From Verrucomicrobiota bacterium (GTDB lineage Bacteria; Verrucomicrobiota; Verrucomicrobiia; Limisphaerales; UBA9464), in the NCBI GenBank assembly GCA_025360495.1, contig JANYCC010000232.1, forward strand, positions 1-42,140: a stretch of 42,140 nt of DNA, in the 5' to 3' direction. Positions within the stretch are counted from its first letter, which is position 1. The number at the start of each line of letters is the position of its first letter. A program made the position numbers and the translations under genes. Below are positions 23,122 to 32,479 of this stretch, in pieces. The notes below the pieces were generated by a model. The model made no database searches and had not been told where the DNA came from. It saw nothing but the letters and a program-made list of their open reading frames with translations.

Positions 23122-24783
23122 TCATCTGGATCGCGGGATGGGATCCGACAGGCGATGTTCGTCAAACCACTTCCGGGGATTCAGGATTTTCACCGTTCGG
23201 TCACCCCCGGTTTCCAGTCCGACTGAAATGATCCCCCGCCGGAGATAAAGCATCCCTCGTGGGGGTGTGTTCCGTTCCAGGGACAGGCGTGCCAGCAGCT
23301 GGAGTTTGTCGCCGGTCACCTCGATGGAATCGAGTTCAGCGACCCCGCCTCCGGCCCGGACGGAAGCCCGGACCGCGACATCCTTGTCGGACAACATCGA
23401 CTTGAACAAGGCGGACAATTCCCGGTCATTGTGCCCGCGAAACAGCTCCAGCAGCGGACGGCTGTCCATCATCCGGCCGCTGAAACGCGCCTCCAAGCGC
23501 CGGTGTTCGCCGAGTTGCAGGTGTCCCTCCTCCACCGTCGCCTCGCCCTTCCATCCATTGGCCAGCAGCCGGGGTTTGCCCGGATCGTCGATGACGACGT
23601 TGGCCACGACGGCACGTGTGCCGGCGACATCCAGTTCTTTTTCGCCCAGGCTGTAGCGTCGGATCCTCCCATCGATGCGGAGATCCCCCCGCAGGGCGAC
23701 ACCGCGGTAATCGAGGTGGACATCGTTTCCACCCAATGTGGCCTGACCCTGCGCCACGCCTTGTTGGATATTGAGATCGACCCGGAGTTCCCCCGGGGTT
23801 CCCCAGAGATCCAAGCCGGGAAAATGATTGATGTAGAAATTCGCGAAACGGATGTCAGGGACCGTTCCTTCAAGCGAGACGGCACCCTCCATCTTTTGCA
23901 GGACTGCGCGCCCGCGCAGGACCACGCTGTCGACGTCGGGAAAGGCGAAATCAATCCGTCCCGAACCCACTTTCAACACGGGATCCTCCCCCAGGGTGAT
24001 CCACCCCTGAGTCAGGTCCACACGGACTCCCCTGGCATCCAGGGTTTCCTTCGGACGAACGAACAGGGAACCGTGCGCCACGGCATCCCCACGGTAACGG
24101 AATTCATCCAGCCAGATTTCGCGGACGCCGAGCACCCGGGCCCCCGGCAGTCTCACGGCCCATATCTGCCTCAAGGGGGGACGAAGCTCCGCCGCCAGGA
24201 TCGCCTTCACCACCTCTTCGGGCGGACGCGTGGTCAGTTCCGCCCAAGGGATGGGGGCGATGACGGAGTGTTTGTCCAGGCCGGCCGTGGCCAAGGGGAG
24301 TCGACGGAGGTGAAAGACGGCTCCGTCAGCGACCAATCCCCGTGCCAGAAAGCAGCGTTCAAGCAACGTACCCAAACCCACCTGAGCCCGCGCGTTGTCC
24401 AGCGACAGCGACCATTGGACGGTCAGGAGGCAGCCGCGAATGCGGAGATTTTCAACCCGGAGATCTCCGGGCCAGAACGACCGTGCCCCGGACCAATCGA
24501 TCCGGATTTTCTCCGGCTTACGGTTGACCTGCCGTTCGATGACGCCGCCCGGACGGAGCAACAGGTTGGCCGCAAACAACCAAGCCGCCTGAAGCCCCAC
24601 CAAAACCAGAACCGCAACCAGCAGCAGACGGCCGGCGCGGCGTTGGACGAAACGGGTCCCGATGCCGGTTTGACCGTCGGGCCCGGATGGTTTCGTGACG
24701 CGGGCCGGTGCTGTACCGCCGCGGGCAGTGGCGTCGGGGTGCACCGAGCCCGCTGGTTGATCGGGATTCACGGGTGATTGCAT
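23122..24783 (-). CDS. AsmA-like inner-membrane-anchored envelope protein
   Basis: The 553-residue product has a Pro-rich cytoplasmic N terminus, one membrane helix at about residues 52-75, and then a long periplasmic region rich in beta strands. Typical features are DWSGARSFWPGDLRVENLRI after the anchor and repeated short strand motifs of the G-x-L-x-V/D-G-x-I/V type (for example GDLRIDGRIRRYSLG), as in AsmA/TamB-like proteins. The family forms elongated lipid-binding grooves or bridges between the membranes and affects outer-membrane composition. The assignment is by overall pattern, not a diagnostic motif. The gene appears to stand alone: 111 bp separate it from the hydrolase gene upstream, and a repeat array follows its stop. 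Confidence 0.6.
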   Translation of the reverse strand: MQSPVNPDQPAGSVHPDATARGGTAPARVTKPSGPDGQTGIGTRFVQRRAGRLLLVAVLVLVGLQAAWLFAANLLLRPGGVIERQVNRKPEKIRIDWSGARSFWPGDLRVENLRIRGCLLTVQWSLSLDNARAQVGLGTLLERCFLARGLVADGAVFHLRRLPLATAGLDKHSVIAPIPWAELTTRPPEEVVKAILAAELRPPLRQIWAVRLPGARVLGVREIWLDEFRYRGDAVAHGSLFVRPKETLDARGVRVDLTQGWITLGEDPVLKVGSGRIDFAFPDVDSVVLRGRAVLQKMEGAVSLEGTVPDIRFANFYINHFPGLDLWGTPGELRVDLNIQQGVAQGQATLGGNDVHLDYRGVALRGDLRIDGRIRRYSLGEKELDVAGTRAVVANVVIDDPGKPRLLANGWKGEATVEEGHLQLGEHRRLEARFSGRMMDSRPLLELFRGHNDRELSALFKSMLSDKDVAVRASVRAGGGVAELDSIEVTGDKLQLLARLSLERNTPPRGMLYLRRGIISVGLETGGDRTVKILNPRKWFDEHRLSDPIPRSR

Positions 24784-24894
24784 GGCAGGTTCTGGTCTCC
24801 ACCACCCTGCGGAGAGTGTGCCAGATCGGTCGGTTTTTTCGGGGTTATTCCTGCATCAATCCGTCCGGTCCGTGGCACTCGCAGATTGATCCGA

Positions 24895-25689
24895 CTATTC
24901 CCGCAGCCCCATCCACCGTCCGACAACCTGGGCCGCCCGTCCGGGTTGGCTTACCAACACCGTGTGGTCCGCATTCCAAAACACTTCTGCGCCCCGCCAT
25001 CCCGGACAATCCCTTTTCAACCAGCGGTGCACCAGCGGCCATGGCACCACCGGATCCCACCCCCCGGTCACCGACCAGACCGGGCCCCGGAAGGCCCGCG
25101 CCCGCGGACGCGGATCATGATCCCGGATCAATTCCAACCGGTGGACCATCGCCTCCCGTTCCCCCGGCTCCCGACGCCGGGTCAGGAACTCTTCGGTCAT
25201 GGCCAGGCTTCCGGGTGATTCCCGGTTGCAGAAGCGCACCCAACCCGCGAAGGCTCGCAACAACAGATCCAGAGCGGATTCAGGCATCCGGGCCAACATC
25301 GACCGGACCGGGCGGATCAACCCAGGCCACGGGAACCGCACAAAGCCGCCGGCGAGGATCAGTCCGTCGGCTTGGAATCCGGCAGGATCGCAGGCCAGGA
25401 TATCAAGGAGCGCCCAGGCAACCTGCGAACCGAACGACTCGGCCAGCAACCATCCGTGTCGAATGCCGGCCGACTCGGCGGATCTCAGCACCCCGGCGGC
25501 CAACCCGGGCAATCCCGCCGTGACGGACCGCGGATAGGCAAACTCGACGAAACGCACGCGATCGCCCAATGCCGAGCGAAAGGCCCCGACCAAGGTCCAG
25601 TCTCCGTGCAACCCCGGAAGGTATAGGACGGTCGGGCGACTCGCATCGCCGTGCACCCGGCATTCGGTGATTTGTCCTCCATCGGCCAT
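24895..25689 (-). CDS. Alpha/beta hydrolase
   Basis: The 264-residue cytoplasmic protein shows the alpha/beta hydrolase pattern: VLYLPGLHGDW with the oxyanion region near residue 25, nucleophile Ser85 in LLAESFGSQ (A-x-S-x-G instead of the more common G-x-S-x-G), Asp212 in TGGWDPVVP and His242 in NADHTVL. It could be an esterase, lipase or similar; no substrate is indicated. Its ATG at 25689 directly follows the TAG stop of the upstream membrane protein gene (25692-25690) with no spacing, so translation is probably coupled and the two form one transcript. Confidence 0.82.
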   Translation of the reverse strand: MADGGQITECRVHGDASRPTVLYLPGLHGDWTLVGAFRSALGDRVRFVEFAYPRSVTAGLPGLAAGVLRSAESAGIRHGWLLAESFGSQVAWALLDILACDPAGFQADGLILAGGFVRFPWPGLIRPVRSMLARMPESALDLLLRAFAGWVRFCNRESPGSLAMTEEFLTRRREPGEREAMVHRLELIRDHDPRPRARAFRGPVWSVTGGWDPVVPWPLVHRWLKRDCPGWRGAEVFWNADHTVLVSQPGRAAQVVGRWMGLRE

Positions 25690-25734
25690 CTATCTCCGGT
25701 CTCCGATCTCCGATTTCCCATCCCGATTCCCGTC
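25690..25734. repeat. Heptamer repeat array, copy 3 (coding)
   Basis: The plus strand from 25692 reads ATCTCCG, GTCTCCG, ATCTCCG, ATTTCCC, ATCCCGA, TTCCCG: a 7-bp period with the CGATCTC core seen at three other sites. Here it lies inside the last 14 codons of the membrane protein gene, encoding GNRDGKSEIGDRR, and ends at the stop codon that touches the next start. Confidence 0.8.
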
Positions 25735-26166
25735 CGAGCGTCCAAACGTGGCCCTTAGGATGGGCCCGGCCAGCAGCAGCCACTGCCACAGGGGCAGCCA
25801 TAGGAACACCTTGAAGTTCCGCACCCCGCGGGGATGGAACAGGATCACGTACGTATAGATTCCCAAGCCCAGCACCGCTCCGATGAGGGTGAACTGCTTG
25901 AGTCGATTGCCATTCGGTGACCGACGCGAACGCCAACCCGCGACGACCGCCAGCACGAACGGAAACACCGACCACGGCAGCAGCAGCCCGAAGATCGGCG
26001 ATCCCACATTGCCGGGTGCGGACACCACGCTCATATAAATCCCCGGCACCAGGCCGCCGAGCAGCGCGGCAAAAAGCGTCACCACGAACTGCGGGGGAAG
26101 GGCATGCTCCGCAGGGCTGTCCCCGGACGACTCCGGAGCGGGATCTCCGTCGGACCGTTCACTCAT
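25690..26166 (-). CDS. Small four-helix membrane protein with repeat-encoded tail
   Basis: I do not recognise this 158-residue protein. It has an acidic, Ser/Pro-rich N terminus of about 24 residues and four predicted membrane segments at about 25-48, 57-77, 90-110 and 118-138. The loop FHPRGVRNFKVF separates the last two. The final residues, KSEIGDRR, are encoded by the heptamer repeat array at 25692-25733, so the natural C terminus has been replaced or extended by repeat DNA. The stop codon is followed immediately by the hydrolase start. It is divergent from PPK2, 92 bp away. A similarly sized four-segment protein at 17017-17484 also adjoins a heptamer array, but I see no clear homology. 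Confidence 0.7.
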   Translation of the reverse strand: MSERSDGDPAPESSGDSPAEHALPPQFVVTLFAALLGGLVPGIYMSVVSAPGNVGSPIFGLLLPWSVFPFVLAVVAGWRSRRSPNGNRLKQFTLIGAVLGLGIYTYVILFHPRGVRNFKVFLWLPLWQWLLLAGPILRATFGRSDGNRDGKSEIGDRR

Positions 26167-26258
26167 CAGGACGAAGCTTACCCAGGAATCCCCGGGAAGG
26201 CCACTTCGGTTCAGATTTGTCCTTTCCGTGAGGGGCCGATTTCCGGTTTAGTGACCCC

Positions 26259-27053
26259 ATGAGCCAGCCCATCGTGGTCAAGTCGCGCATCCGTATCGCC
26301 GATTTTGATCCCACCGAGTCGTTCGGGATGGAAAAGGAAAAGACCCGGGCCAAAACCGCCCACCTCCAAAAACGCATCGGGGAACTCCAGGCCAAACTCT
26401 ATGCCAACACGGACCGCTCGCTACTCGTCGTGCTCCAGGGCATGGATGCCAGCGGCAAGGACGGCTCCACGCGCACACTGCTCGAATTCGTCAATCCCGC
26501 CGGCATCGAAGTCGCCAATTTCAAGGCCCCGTCCGACGAGGAACGCGCCCATGATTTCCTGTGGCGCATCCATCATGTCGTCCCGCGCTACGGCCGCATC
26601 GGTGTGTTCAACCGGTCGCATTATGAGGACGTCCTGATCGTCCGGGTCCTCAACCTGGCACCCAAGTCGGTCTGGTCCCTGCGCTACGAACAGATCAACC
26701 GGTTTGAAGCCAGCCTGGCGGAATCGGGTTATACGATCCTCAAGTTCTTTCTCAACATCTCCCGCAAGGAACAGGCGGTCCGACTGCGCGAGCGCCTCCA
26801 TGACCCGGCCAAGAACTGGAAATTCGAGGGGGCCGACCTCCTCATGCGCGCACGCTGGCTGGATTTCATGGCCGCCTACGAGGACGCCCTGAACCGTTGC
26901 TCACCCAAACACGCCCGATGGCATATCATACCGGCGGATAAGAAATGGGTGCGCGACCACCTCATCGCCCAACGCGTCTGCGCCGCCTTGGAGGAAATGA
27001 ATCTCAAATGGCCCAAGTCGAAGCATGATCTCTCCAAGATCCGGGTGCGCTGA
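26259..27053 (+). CDS. Polyphosphate kinase 2 family (polyphosphate:nucleotide phosphotransferase)
   Basis: The 264-residue single-domain protein is a PPK2 enzyme. Walker A is GMDASGKDG (residues 61-69), the lid and Walker B region is FNRSHYEDVL (117-126), and other conserved stretches are FKAPSDEERAHDFLWRIH and KFFLNISRKEQ. PPK2 enzymes transfer phosphate between polyphosphate and nucleotides; this length and sequence resemble the subgroup annotated as polyphosphate--nucleotide phosphotransferase, which makes ADP or ATP from AMP or ADP. It is cytoplasmic and monocistronic, with divergent and convergent neighbours. No Shine-Dalgarno sequence is visible. Its 3' end is 44 bp from the end of the convergent epimerase gene. 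Confidence 0.93.
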   Translation: MSQPIVVKSRIRIADFDPTESFGMEKEKTRAKTAHLQKRIGELQAKLYANTDRSLLVVLQGMDASGKDGSTRTLLEFVNPAGIEVANFKAPSDEERAHDFLWRIHHVVPRYGRIGVFNRSHYEDVLIVRVLNLAPKSVWSLRYEQINRFEASLAESGYTILKFFLNISRKEQAVRLRERLHDPAKNWKFEGADLLMRARWLDFMAAYEDALNRCSPKHARWHIIPADKKWVRDHLIAQRVCAALEEMNLKWPKSKHDLSKIRVR

Positions 27054-27097
27054 GCGGCCGCCGACCTCTCGATGCGTCTTAATCCGTTGAATCCGTG

Positions 27098-27991
27098 TCA
27101 TCCGATCCGATTCCCCGCCGACCTGGCCCCGGCCATCAACGGCCCATACCCTTCACGAAACGTCGGGTGATCGGGTGACCAACCCAATTCCCCGCGCAGC
27201 TTGCGGTTGCTCACACGCTTATGGGTCAGGCCGCGTTTCCGGGTCGCGTCCTCCGCCCCGGTTGCCGTCGACGGAAACGGCCGGCCCGTCTGGTCGGCCA
27301 ACCACCTTAGAAATGCGCCCTGGCTCACCGGTTCATCGTCCACCACATTATAAACCTCGCCGGGCCGGCCACGCTCCAACGCCACCTGGATGGCTCCGGC
27401 AACATCCTCCCGGTGAATCATGTTCAACCACCGTGAACCGTCGCCCGACACCCGTGCCTCGCCCCGCAGGAATTGACTGAAGAGGTGCCCGCGACCCGGC
27501 CCATAGATTCCACCGACCCTCAGGAGGACCGCCGGAAAACCCGTCTTCGCCGCCGCCCACAACTCCTCCTCGGTCTCCACCAACACGCGTCCCGTCGCGG
27601 TCGTGGGCAGCGTGGGGGATTCCTCGCTGACCCATCCCCCGTCGGTCTGCGCATACACACTGGTGCTGCCGACATTGACCAAGGCCCGGAGACCCGTGCC
27701 TCCAAAAACCGCGACCAGATTCCGTGCGCCACCCAGATAGACCTCCCGGTAGTCCGCAGCGCCACCCCGCGACGAGGACACCGTGTTGACGATCGCATCG
27801 AACGGCCCTGGCAACCGGCGCAGATCGTCCACCTGCGTCAGGTCCCCCACGAGCGGTTCGACCCCGATGCCGCGGAGCTCCGCGGTCCCCTCCGCCGAGC
27901 GGCGCAGGCCCGCCACGGCGTGTCCGGCCGCCGTGAGCCGGCGGGCGACTGCAAGCCCGACGTAACCGCAGCCCACGATCAGGATCCGCAT
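27098..27991 (-). CDS. NAD-dependent epimerase/dehydratase family protein
   Basis: The 297-residue product is an extended short-chain dehydrogenase of the atypical type related to YeeZ. It starts MRILIVGCGYVGLAVAR, with the NAD(P)-binding motif GCGYVG at 7-12. VNVGSTSVYAQ carries the conserved Ser and Tyr, and LRVGGIYGPGRG and IHREDVAGAI are typical later motifs. Substrates of this subgroup are not well known. The ATG at 27991 is chosen because it opens the first beta strand; 18 additional open codons upstream are Arg-rich and lie in the promoter region shared with the divergent RND gene (105-bp gap). Confidence 0.85.
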   Translation of the reverse strand: MRILIVGCGYVGLAVARRLTAAGHAVAGLRRSAEGTAELRGIGVEPLVGDLTQVDDLRRLPGPFDAIVNTVSSSRGGAADYREVYLGGARNLVAVFGGTGLRALVNVGSTSVYAQTDGGWVSEESPTLPTTATGRVLVETEEELWAAAKTGFPAVLLRVGGIYGPGRGHLFSQFLRGEARVSGDGSRWLNMIHREDVAGAIQVALERGRPGEVYNVVDDEPVSQGAFLRWLADQTGRPFPSTATGAEDATRKRGLTHKRVSNRKLRGELGWSPDHPTFREGYGPLMAGARSAGNRIG

Positions 27992-28096
27992 GGCGCGAAG
28001 GGTTCCGGACCGGGAATCTTTGTGCAAACGGGTATTGGCCCGCACCCCGGGATCGCCCCATTATTCCCGACCGGTTTCCCCCGGGCCGTCGCATTC

Positions 28097-31000
28097 ATGT
28101 GGATCGTCCGCCTTGCCCTCCGCCGGCCGTACACGTTCGTCGTGGCGGCCCTGGTCCTCGTGTTGCTCACGCCCCTGCTGCTGCTCCGCACGCCGACCGA
28201 CATTTTTCCGGACATCAACATCCCGGTGGTCAGCGTGATCTGGCAATACGCCGGGCTCTCGGCGCAGGAGATCGAGCAACGCATCATCTACAATCACGAA
28301 CGCTCCCTCAGCGCCACTGTCAACGACATCGAGCACATCGAGTCCAATGCCTATAACGGCGTGGGCGTCATCAAGGTCTTCCTGCGACAGGGGGCCTCGG
28401 TCGACGCCGGGGTCGCCCAGATCACCGCGATCGCCCAGACGATCCTGCGCCAACTCCCCCCCGGCCAGACCCCGCCCCTCATCATCCGCTATAGCGCGTC
28501 CACGGTCCCGATCCTCCAATATAGCCTCAGCAGCCGCACCCTGTCGGAACAGGAACTTTACGACATCGCCCAGAACCAGGTCCGCGTCGGCCTTTCAACC
28601 GTCCGCGGCGCCGCCGTTCCCTGGCCCTACGGCGGCAAGACCCGGCTGGTCTCCGTGGATCTCGACCTTCCCGCGCTCCAGGCCCGCAATCTCTCCGCGC
28701 AGGACGTGGTCAACGCACTGAATGCCCAGAACCTGGTATGGCCTTCCGGGACCGCGAAGATGGGCGCAACCGAGTACGACGTGGAACTCAACACGAGCCC
28801 GCGGCGCATCGAGGATCTCAACCAGCTTCCCATCCGCACCGTCGCGGGCGCCACGGTCTACCTGCATGACGTCGCCCAGGTCCGGGACGGCGCCCAACCC
28901 CAGGTGAACATCGTCCGCCAGGACGGCACGCGCGGGGTGTTGATCACCATTCTCAAGAGCGGTTCGGCCTCGACCCTCGATGTGGTCCGCCGGGTGAAGG
29001 AGGCGATGCCGGGAATCCTGGCCGGGCTGCCCGCCGCGTTGGAAGTGCGCGAATTCGCCGACCAATCACTCTTCGTCCGGAGCGCCGTCCACGATGTCAT
29101 CCGTGAAGGGGTCATCGCCGCGGCGCTCACGGCTTTGATGATCCTGCTGTTCCTCGGTTCGTGGCGCAGCACGGTCATCATCGCCCTGTCCATCCCCCTG
29201 TCCGTGCTGGCGTCGCTCGCCGTGCTCAGTTGCCTCGGGGAAACCGTCAACCTGATGACCCTCGGCGGACTGGCCCTGGCGGTCGGCATCCTGGTGGACG
29301 ATGCCACGGTGGAGATCGAGAACGTCCATCGCCAGATGGCCCTCGGAAAGCCCTTGGAACAGGCGATCCTCGACGGGGCGCAGGAGATCGCCCTGCCGGC
29401 GTTCGTCTCCACCCTGTGCATCTGCATCGTGTTCGTGCCGATGTTCCTGCTCACCGGCGTGGCGCGATACCTTTTCGTGCCGTTGGCCGAGGCGGTGGTG
29501 TTCGCCATGCTCGCCAGCTATGTGTTGTCGCGGACGCTGATCCCGACCTTGGTCCTGTGGTTCTACCGCAAGGTGCACCAACCCGAAAAAGGCGTCGGAC
29601 ACGATCCCCACGCGGTGCACGGCCGGGGTCCATTCGCCCGCGTCCACGGGGCTTTCGAACGCAGTTTTGTCACCCTCCGTCACGGGTACCGCCACCTTCT
29701 GGAGGCGCTGCTCCATCGCCGCACCGCGTTCACCTTCTTTTTCCTCCTGTTCTGCGCCGGTTCCCTCGCGCTGGTCCCGGGCCTCGGTGAAGACTTCTTC
29801 CCCGTCGTGGATGCCGGCCAGTTCCGTCTCCATGTCCGGGCCCACACCGGCACCCGGATCGAGGAGGCCGCCCGACTCGTTGATGAGATTGAGAACCTGA
29901 TCCGCACGGTGGTCCCGGAGGAGGAACTCGCCGGCATCCTGGATAACATCGGGATCCCGACGTCCGGCATCAGCCTGAGCCATAGCACCAGTGGCCTGAC
30001 GGGTGTCGGGGACGGCGACATCCTGGTTTCGTTGCGGGCCGGACATCGTCCCACCGCCGGTTATATCGAGGCGCTGCGCGATCGGCTCGGGACGGAATTC
30101 CCGGGCAACACGTTTTATTTCCTGCCCGCGGACATCGTGAGCCAGTCCCTGAATTTCGGACTGCCGGCCCCGTTTGACATCCAGGTCACCGGCCGGGATC
30201 TCGTGGCGAATCGCGAGATCGCCTACGGCCTCGCCGCGCAGATCCGCAACGTGCCGGGCACCGTGGACGTGCGGGTGCAACAGCCCTCCGACCAACCCAA
30301 GTTCCGTGTCGTGGTGGACCGCGAGAAGGCCGGTGAACTGGGCCTGACCGAACGCGATGTCGCCAACTCGGTCCTGCTCAGCCTGAGCGGCAGCGGGCAG
30401 GTGCAACCCGGGTATTGGCTCAATCCCCAGGTCGGCATCCAATACCTGCTCAATGTCCGCGTGCCCGAATACGTCCTCGACTCCCTCGCCAGCCTCGCCG
30501 CCATCCCGATCACCGCGTCCCTGCCGGGACAGGCCGACGGACAGTTGCTCGGCAATCTCGCCACCGTCTCCCGCACCAACGGCCCGCCCATCGTGTCGCA
30601 TTATAATGTGCAACCGGTGATCGATGTGTTTGGCGGTGTCAGCGGACGCGATCTCGGCGGCGTGATGCGGGACATCGAGCCGATCCTCGATGCCGCCCGC
30701 AAGACGCTGCCGCGCGGGAGTGGGCTGCTGGTGCGCGGCCAGGTCGAGACCATGCGCTCCAGCTTCCAAGGGCTTGCGATCGGACTCCTCGGGGCCATCC
30801 TGCTGGTCTATCTGCTGCTGGTGGTGAATTTCCAAAGCTGGCTCGACCCGTTCATCATCATCACCGCCCTTCCCGGCGCGCTGGCCGGCGTGGCGTGGGC
30901 GCTGCACCTGACCCAGACCACCCTTTCCGTCCCGGCCCTCATGGGGGCGATCATGAGCCTCGGGGTCGCCACCGCGAATTCCGTGCTCGTCGTCAGCTTC

Positions 31001-31273
31001 GCCCGCGAACAATTCCACCGCGGTGAATCACCCCTGGCCGCCGCCGTGCACGCCGGCACCGGCCGGCTCCGCCCCGTCCTGATGACGGCCCTGGCCATGA
31101 TCATCGGGATGCTGCCCATGAGCCTTGGCCTCGGGGACGGCGGCGAACAGAATGCACCGCTCGGACGCGCGGTGATCGGCGGATTGGTGATCGCCACCGT
31201 TGCAACCCTGCTTTTCGTGCCGGTGGTTTTCAGCCTGCTGCACCGGTCCACACCGCGCGTTCCCCGGCCCTGA
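28097..31273 (+). CDS. RND-family efflux permease (HAE1/AcrB-like)
   Basis: The 1058-residue product is a full-length RND transporter with 12 membrane segments: one at residues 12-30, then groups of segments near 340-550 and 860-1040, with two large periplasmic loops between. FPDINIPVVSV near residue 37 and GLALAVGILVDDATVEIENV (391-410) are hallmarks; Asp401-Asp402 on TM4 relay protons. The DD pair suggests the drug/solvent (HAE) branch rather than the metal (HME) branch. The start at 28097 is used because the preceding 208 open codons are antisense to the epimerase gene. A membrane-fusion protein gene follows after 8 bp, the reverse of the usual order. No outer-membrane channel is encoded nearby. 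Confidence 0.93.
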   Translation: MWIVRLALRRPYTFVVAALVLVLLTPLLLLRTPTDIFPDINIPVVSVIWQYAGLSAQEIEQRIIYNHERSLSATVNDIEHIESNAYNGVGVIKVFLRQGASVDAGVAQITAIAQTILRQLPPGQTPPLIIRYSASTVPILQYSLSSRTLSEQELYDIAQNQVRVGLSTVRGAAVPWPYGGKTRLVSVDLDLPALQARNLSAQDVVNALNAQNLVWPSGTAKMGATEYDVELNTSPRRIEDLNQLPIRTVAGATVYLHDVAQVRDGAQPQVNIVRQDGTRGVLITILKSGSASTLDVVRRVKEAMPGILAGLPAALEVREFADQSLFVRSAVHDVIREGVIAAALTALMILLFLGSWRSTVIIALSIPLSVLASLAVLSCLGETVNLMTLGGLALAVGILVDDATVEIENVHRQMALGKPLEQAILDGAQEIALPAFVSTLCICIVFVPMFLLTGVARYLFVPLAEAVVFAMLASYVLSRTLIPTLVLWFYRKVHQPEKGVGHDPHAVHGRGPFARVHGAFERSFVTLRHGYRHLLEALLHRRTAFTFFFLLFCAGSLALVPGLGEDFFPVVDAGQFRLHVRAHTGTRIEEAARLVDEIENLIRTVVPEEELAGILDNIGIPTSGISLSHSTSGLTGVGDGDILVSLRAGHRPTAGYIEALRDRLGTEFPGNTFYFLPADIVSQSLNFGLPAPFDIQVTGRDLVANREIAYGLAAQIRNVPGTVDVRVQQPSDQPKFRVVVDREKAGELGLTERDVANSVLLSLSGSGQVQPGYWLNPQVGIQYLLNVRVPEYVLDSLASLAAIPITASLPGQADGQLLGNLATVSRTNGPPIVSHYNVQPVIDVFGGVSGRDLGGVMRDIEPILDAARKTLPRGSGLLVRGQVETMRSSFQGLAIGLLGAILLVYLLLVVNFQSWLDPFIIITALPGALAGVAWALHLTQTTLSVPALMGAIMSLGVATANSVLVVSFAREQFHRGESPLAAAVHAGTGRLRPVLMTALAMIIGMLPMSLGLGDGGEQNAPLGRAVIGGLVIATVATLLFVPVVFSLLHRSTPRVPRP

Positions 31274-31281
31274 TTTCAACC

Positions 31282-32472
31282 ATGTCCGACCCCGTACATC
31301 CCGTGTCCGACCCGGCCGTTCCCGCGCGTCCGATCTGCCTCGCCCGTTGGGGACTGGCGATCACCGTGGTCGTTCTCGGCGCCTGGTTCGCGGGTGCCGC
31401 ACCCCGCTGGCGCAATCACGCGGCCGCCGTCGACCGCATTCGCCAGACCGGCGCACCCATGGTTCTCGTGATCCATCCCCGACTCGCCGCGCCGGCCGAT
31501 CCGCCGATCGTGCCCGCCGAGGTCAAGTCCTGGAGCGAGGCCCGGATCCTTCCCCGGGCCACCGGCTATGTGCGGAGTTGGTCCGCCGACCTGGGAGCCC
31601 GGGTGAAAGCCGGCGATGTCCTCGCCGAAATTGAGTCTCCCGAAATCGAACAGGAACTGGCCCGGGCCCGCGCCGACCTGGCCCACGCGGACGCCGCCAC
31701 CGTCCTCGCCCAATCCACCGCCCTCCGGTGGCGGGACCTGCTCAAGAGCGCCAGCGTCAGCGACCAGGAGACCGCCGAAAAAATCGCCGACCTCGCCCTC
31801 AAGCAGGCCGCCGCCGAATCCGCCCGCGCCGACGTCCGCCGTCTGGAGCAGCTCATCGGTTTCACCCACGTCACCGCGCCCTTCGACGGCACGGTCACGA
31901 TCCGCAACCTCGACATCGGTGAACTGGTCTCCGCCGGCTCCACCCGCGAACTGTTTCACCTTGCCGACACCCGCCGACTCCGCGTGTTTGTCCACGTCCC
32001 CCAGCCCTTCGCCGAACACCTCGCCATCGGCCAGACCGTGGAAGTCCTCCCCGGCGACACCAGCCAGTTGCGCATTCCGGCACGGGTCGCCCGGACCGCC
32101 GGCCAACTCGAACCCGCCACCCGCACCCTGCTGATTGAACTGGAACTCGACAATGCGTCCGGAGCCCTGTTGGCGGGCACTTTCGCCCGCGTCTGCTTCC
32201 CCAACGCCCAGGGCGACCCCATCCTCACCGTTCCCGCCAACACCCTGATCCTGCATGCCGAAGGGCCCCAGGTCGGCGTCGTACGCCCCGACAAGACCGT
32301 GGAATTGCGGCGGATCACCCTGGGTCGTGACCGGGGGCCGGTCTTCGAGGTCCGCGCCGGGATCACGGCCGACGATTGGGTGATCCTGAACCCGGCTGAT
32401 TCGCTGCATGGCGGTCAAAAGGTGGCCGTGCGTGAATCCGGGGCTCCGGCGACGGCGACGGCGAAGCCGTGA
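31282..32472 (+). CDS. RND periplasmic adaptor (HlyD/membrane-fusion protein)
   Basis: The 396-residue product has one N-terminal membrane helix (about residues 22-40), then the lipoyl/barrel-sandwich domain (RATGYVRSWSADLGARVKAG, then DVLAEIESPEIEQ), a helical hairpin rich in Ala and Arg (about 115-190), the second half of the lipoyl domain (THVTAPFDGTVTIRNLDIGE), a beta-barrel and the membrane-proximal domain (ITLGRDRG). It bridges the RND permease to an outer-membrane channel. The gene starts 8 bp after the permease stop, so the two are one operon. The C-terminal tail is short and Ala/Thr-rich and is followed by a repeat-filled gap. Confidence 0.93.
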   Translation: MSDPVHPVSDPAVPARPICLARWGLAITVVVLGAWFAGAAPRWRNHAAAVDRIRQTGAPMVLVIHPRLAAPADPPIVPAEVKSWSEARILPRATGYVRSWSADLGARVKAGDVLAEIESPEIEQELARARADLAHADAATVLAQSTALRWRDLLKSASVSDQETAEKIADLALKQAAAESARADVRRLEQLIGFTHVTAPFDGTVTIRNLDIGELVSAGSTRELFHLADTRRLRVFVHVPQPFAEHLAIGQTVEVLPGDTSQLRIPARVARTAGQLEPATRTLLIELELDNASGALLAGTFARVCFPNAQGDPILTVPANTLILHAEGPQVGVVRPDKTVELRRITLGRDRGPVFEVRAGITADDWVILNPADSLHGGQKVAVRESGAPATATAKP

Positions 32473-32479
32473 GGCGGAG

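Noticed and set aside
28005-28074. Imperfect inverted repeat CCGGACCGGGAAT/ATTCCCGACCGG between epimerase and RND genes
   Set aside because: Arms have mismatches and a long spacer of about 45 bp; in such GC-rich DNA this is expected by chance.
27473-28096. 208-codon N-terminal extension of the RND permease
   Set aside because: It is antisense to the epimerase gene and lacks hydrophobic or domain features; the permease family begins at 28097.
29066-31018. 650-codon open frame on the minus strand opposite the RND permease gene
   Set aside because: Shadow of the permease; no recognisable protein features.
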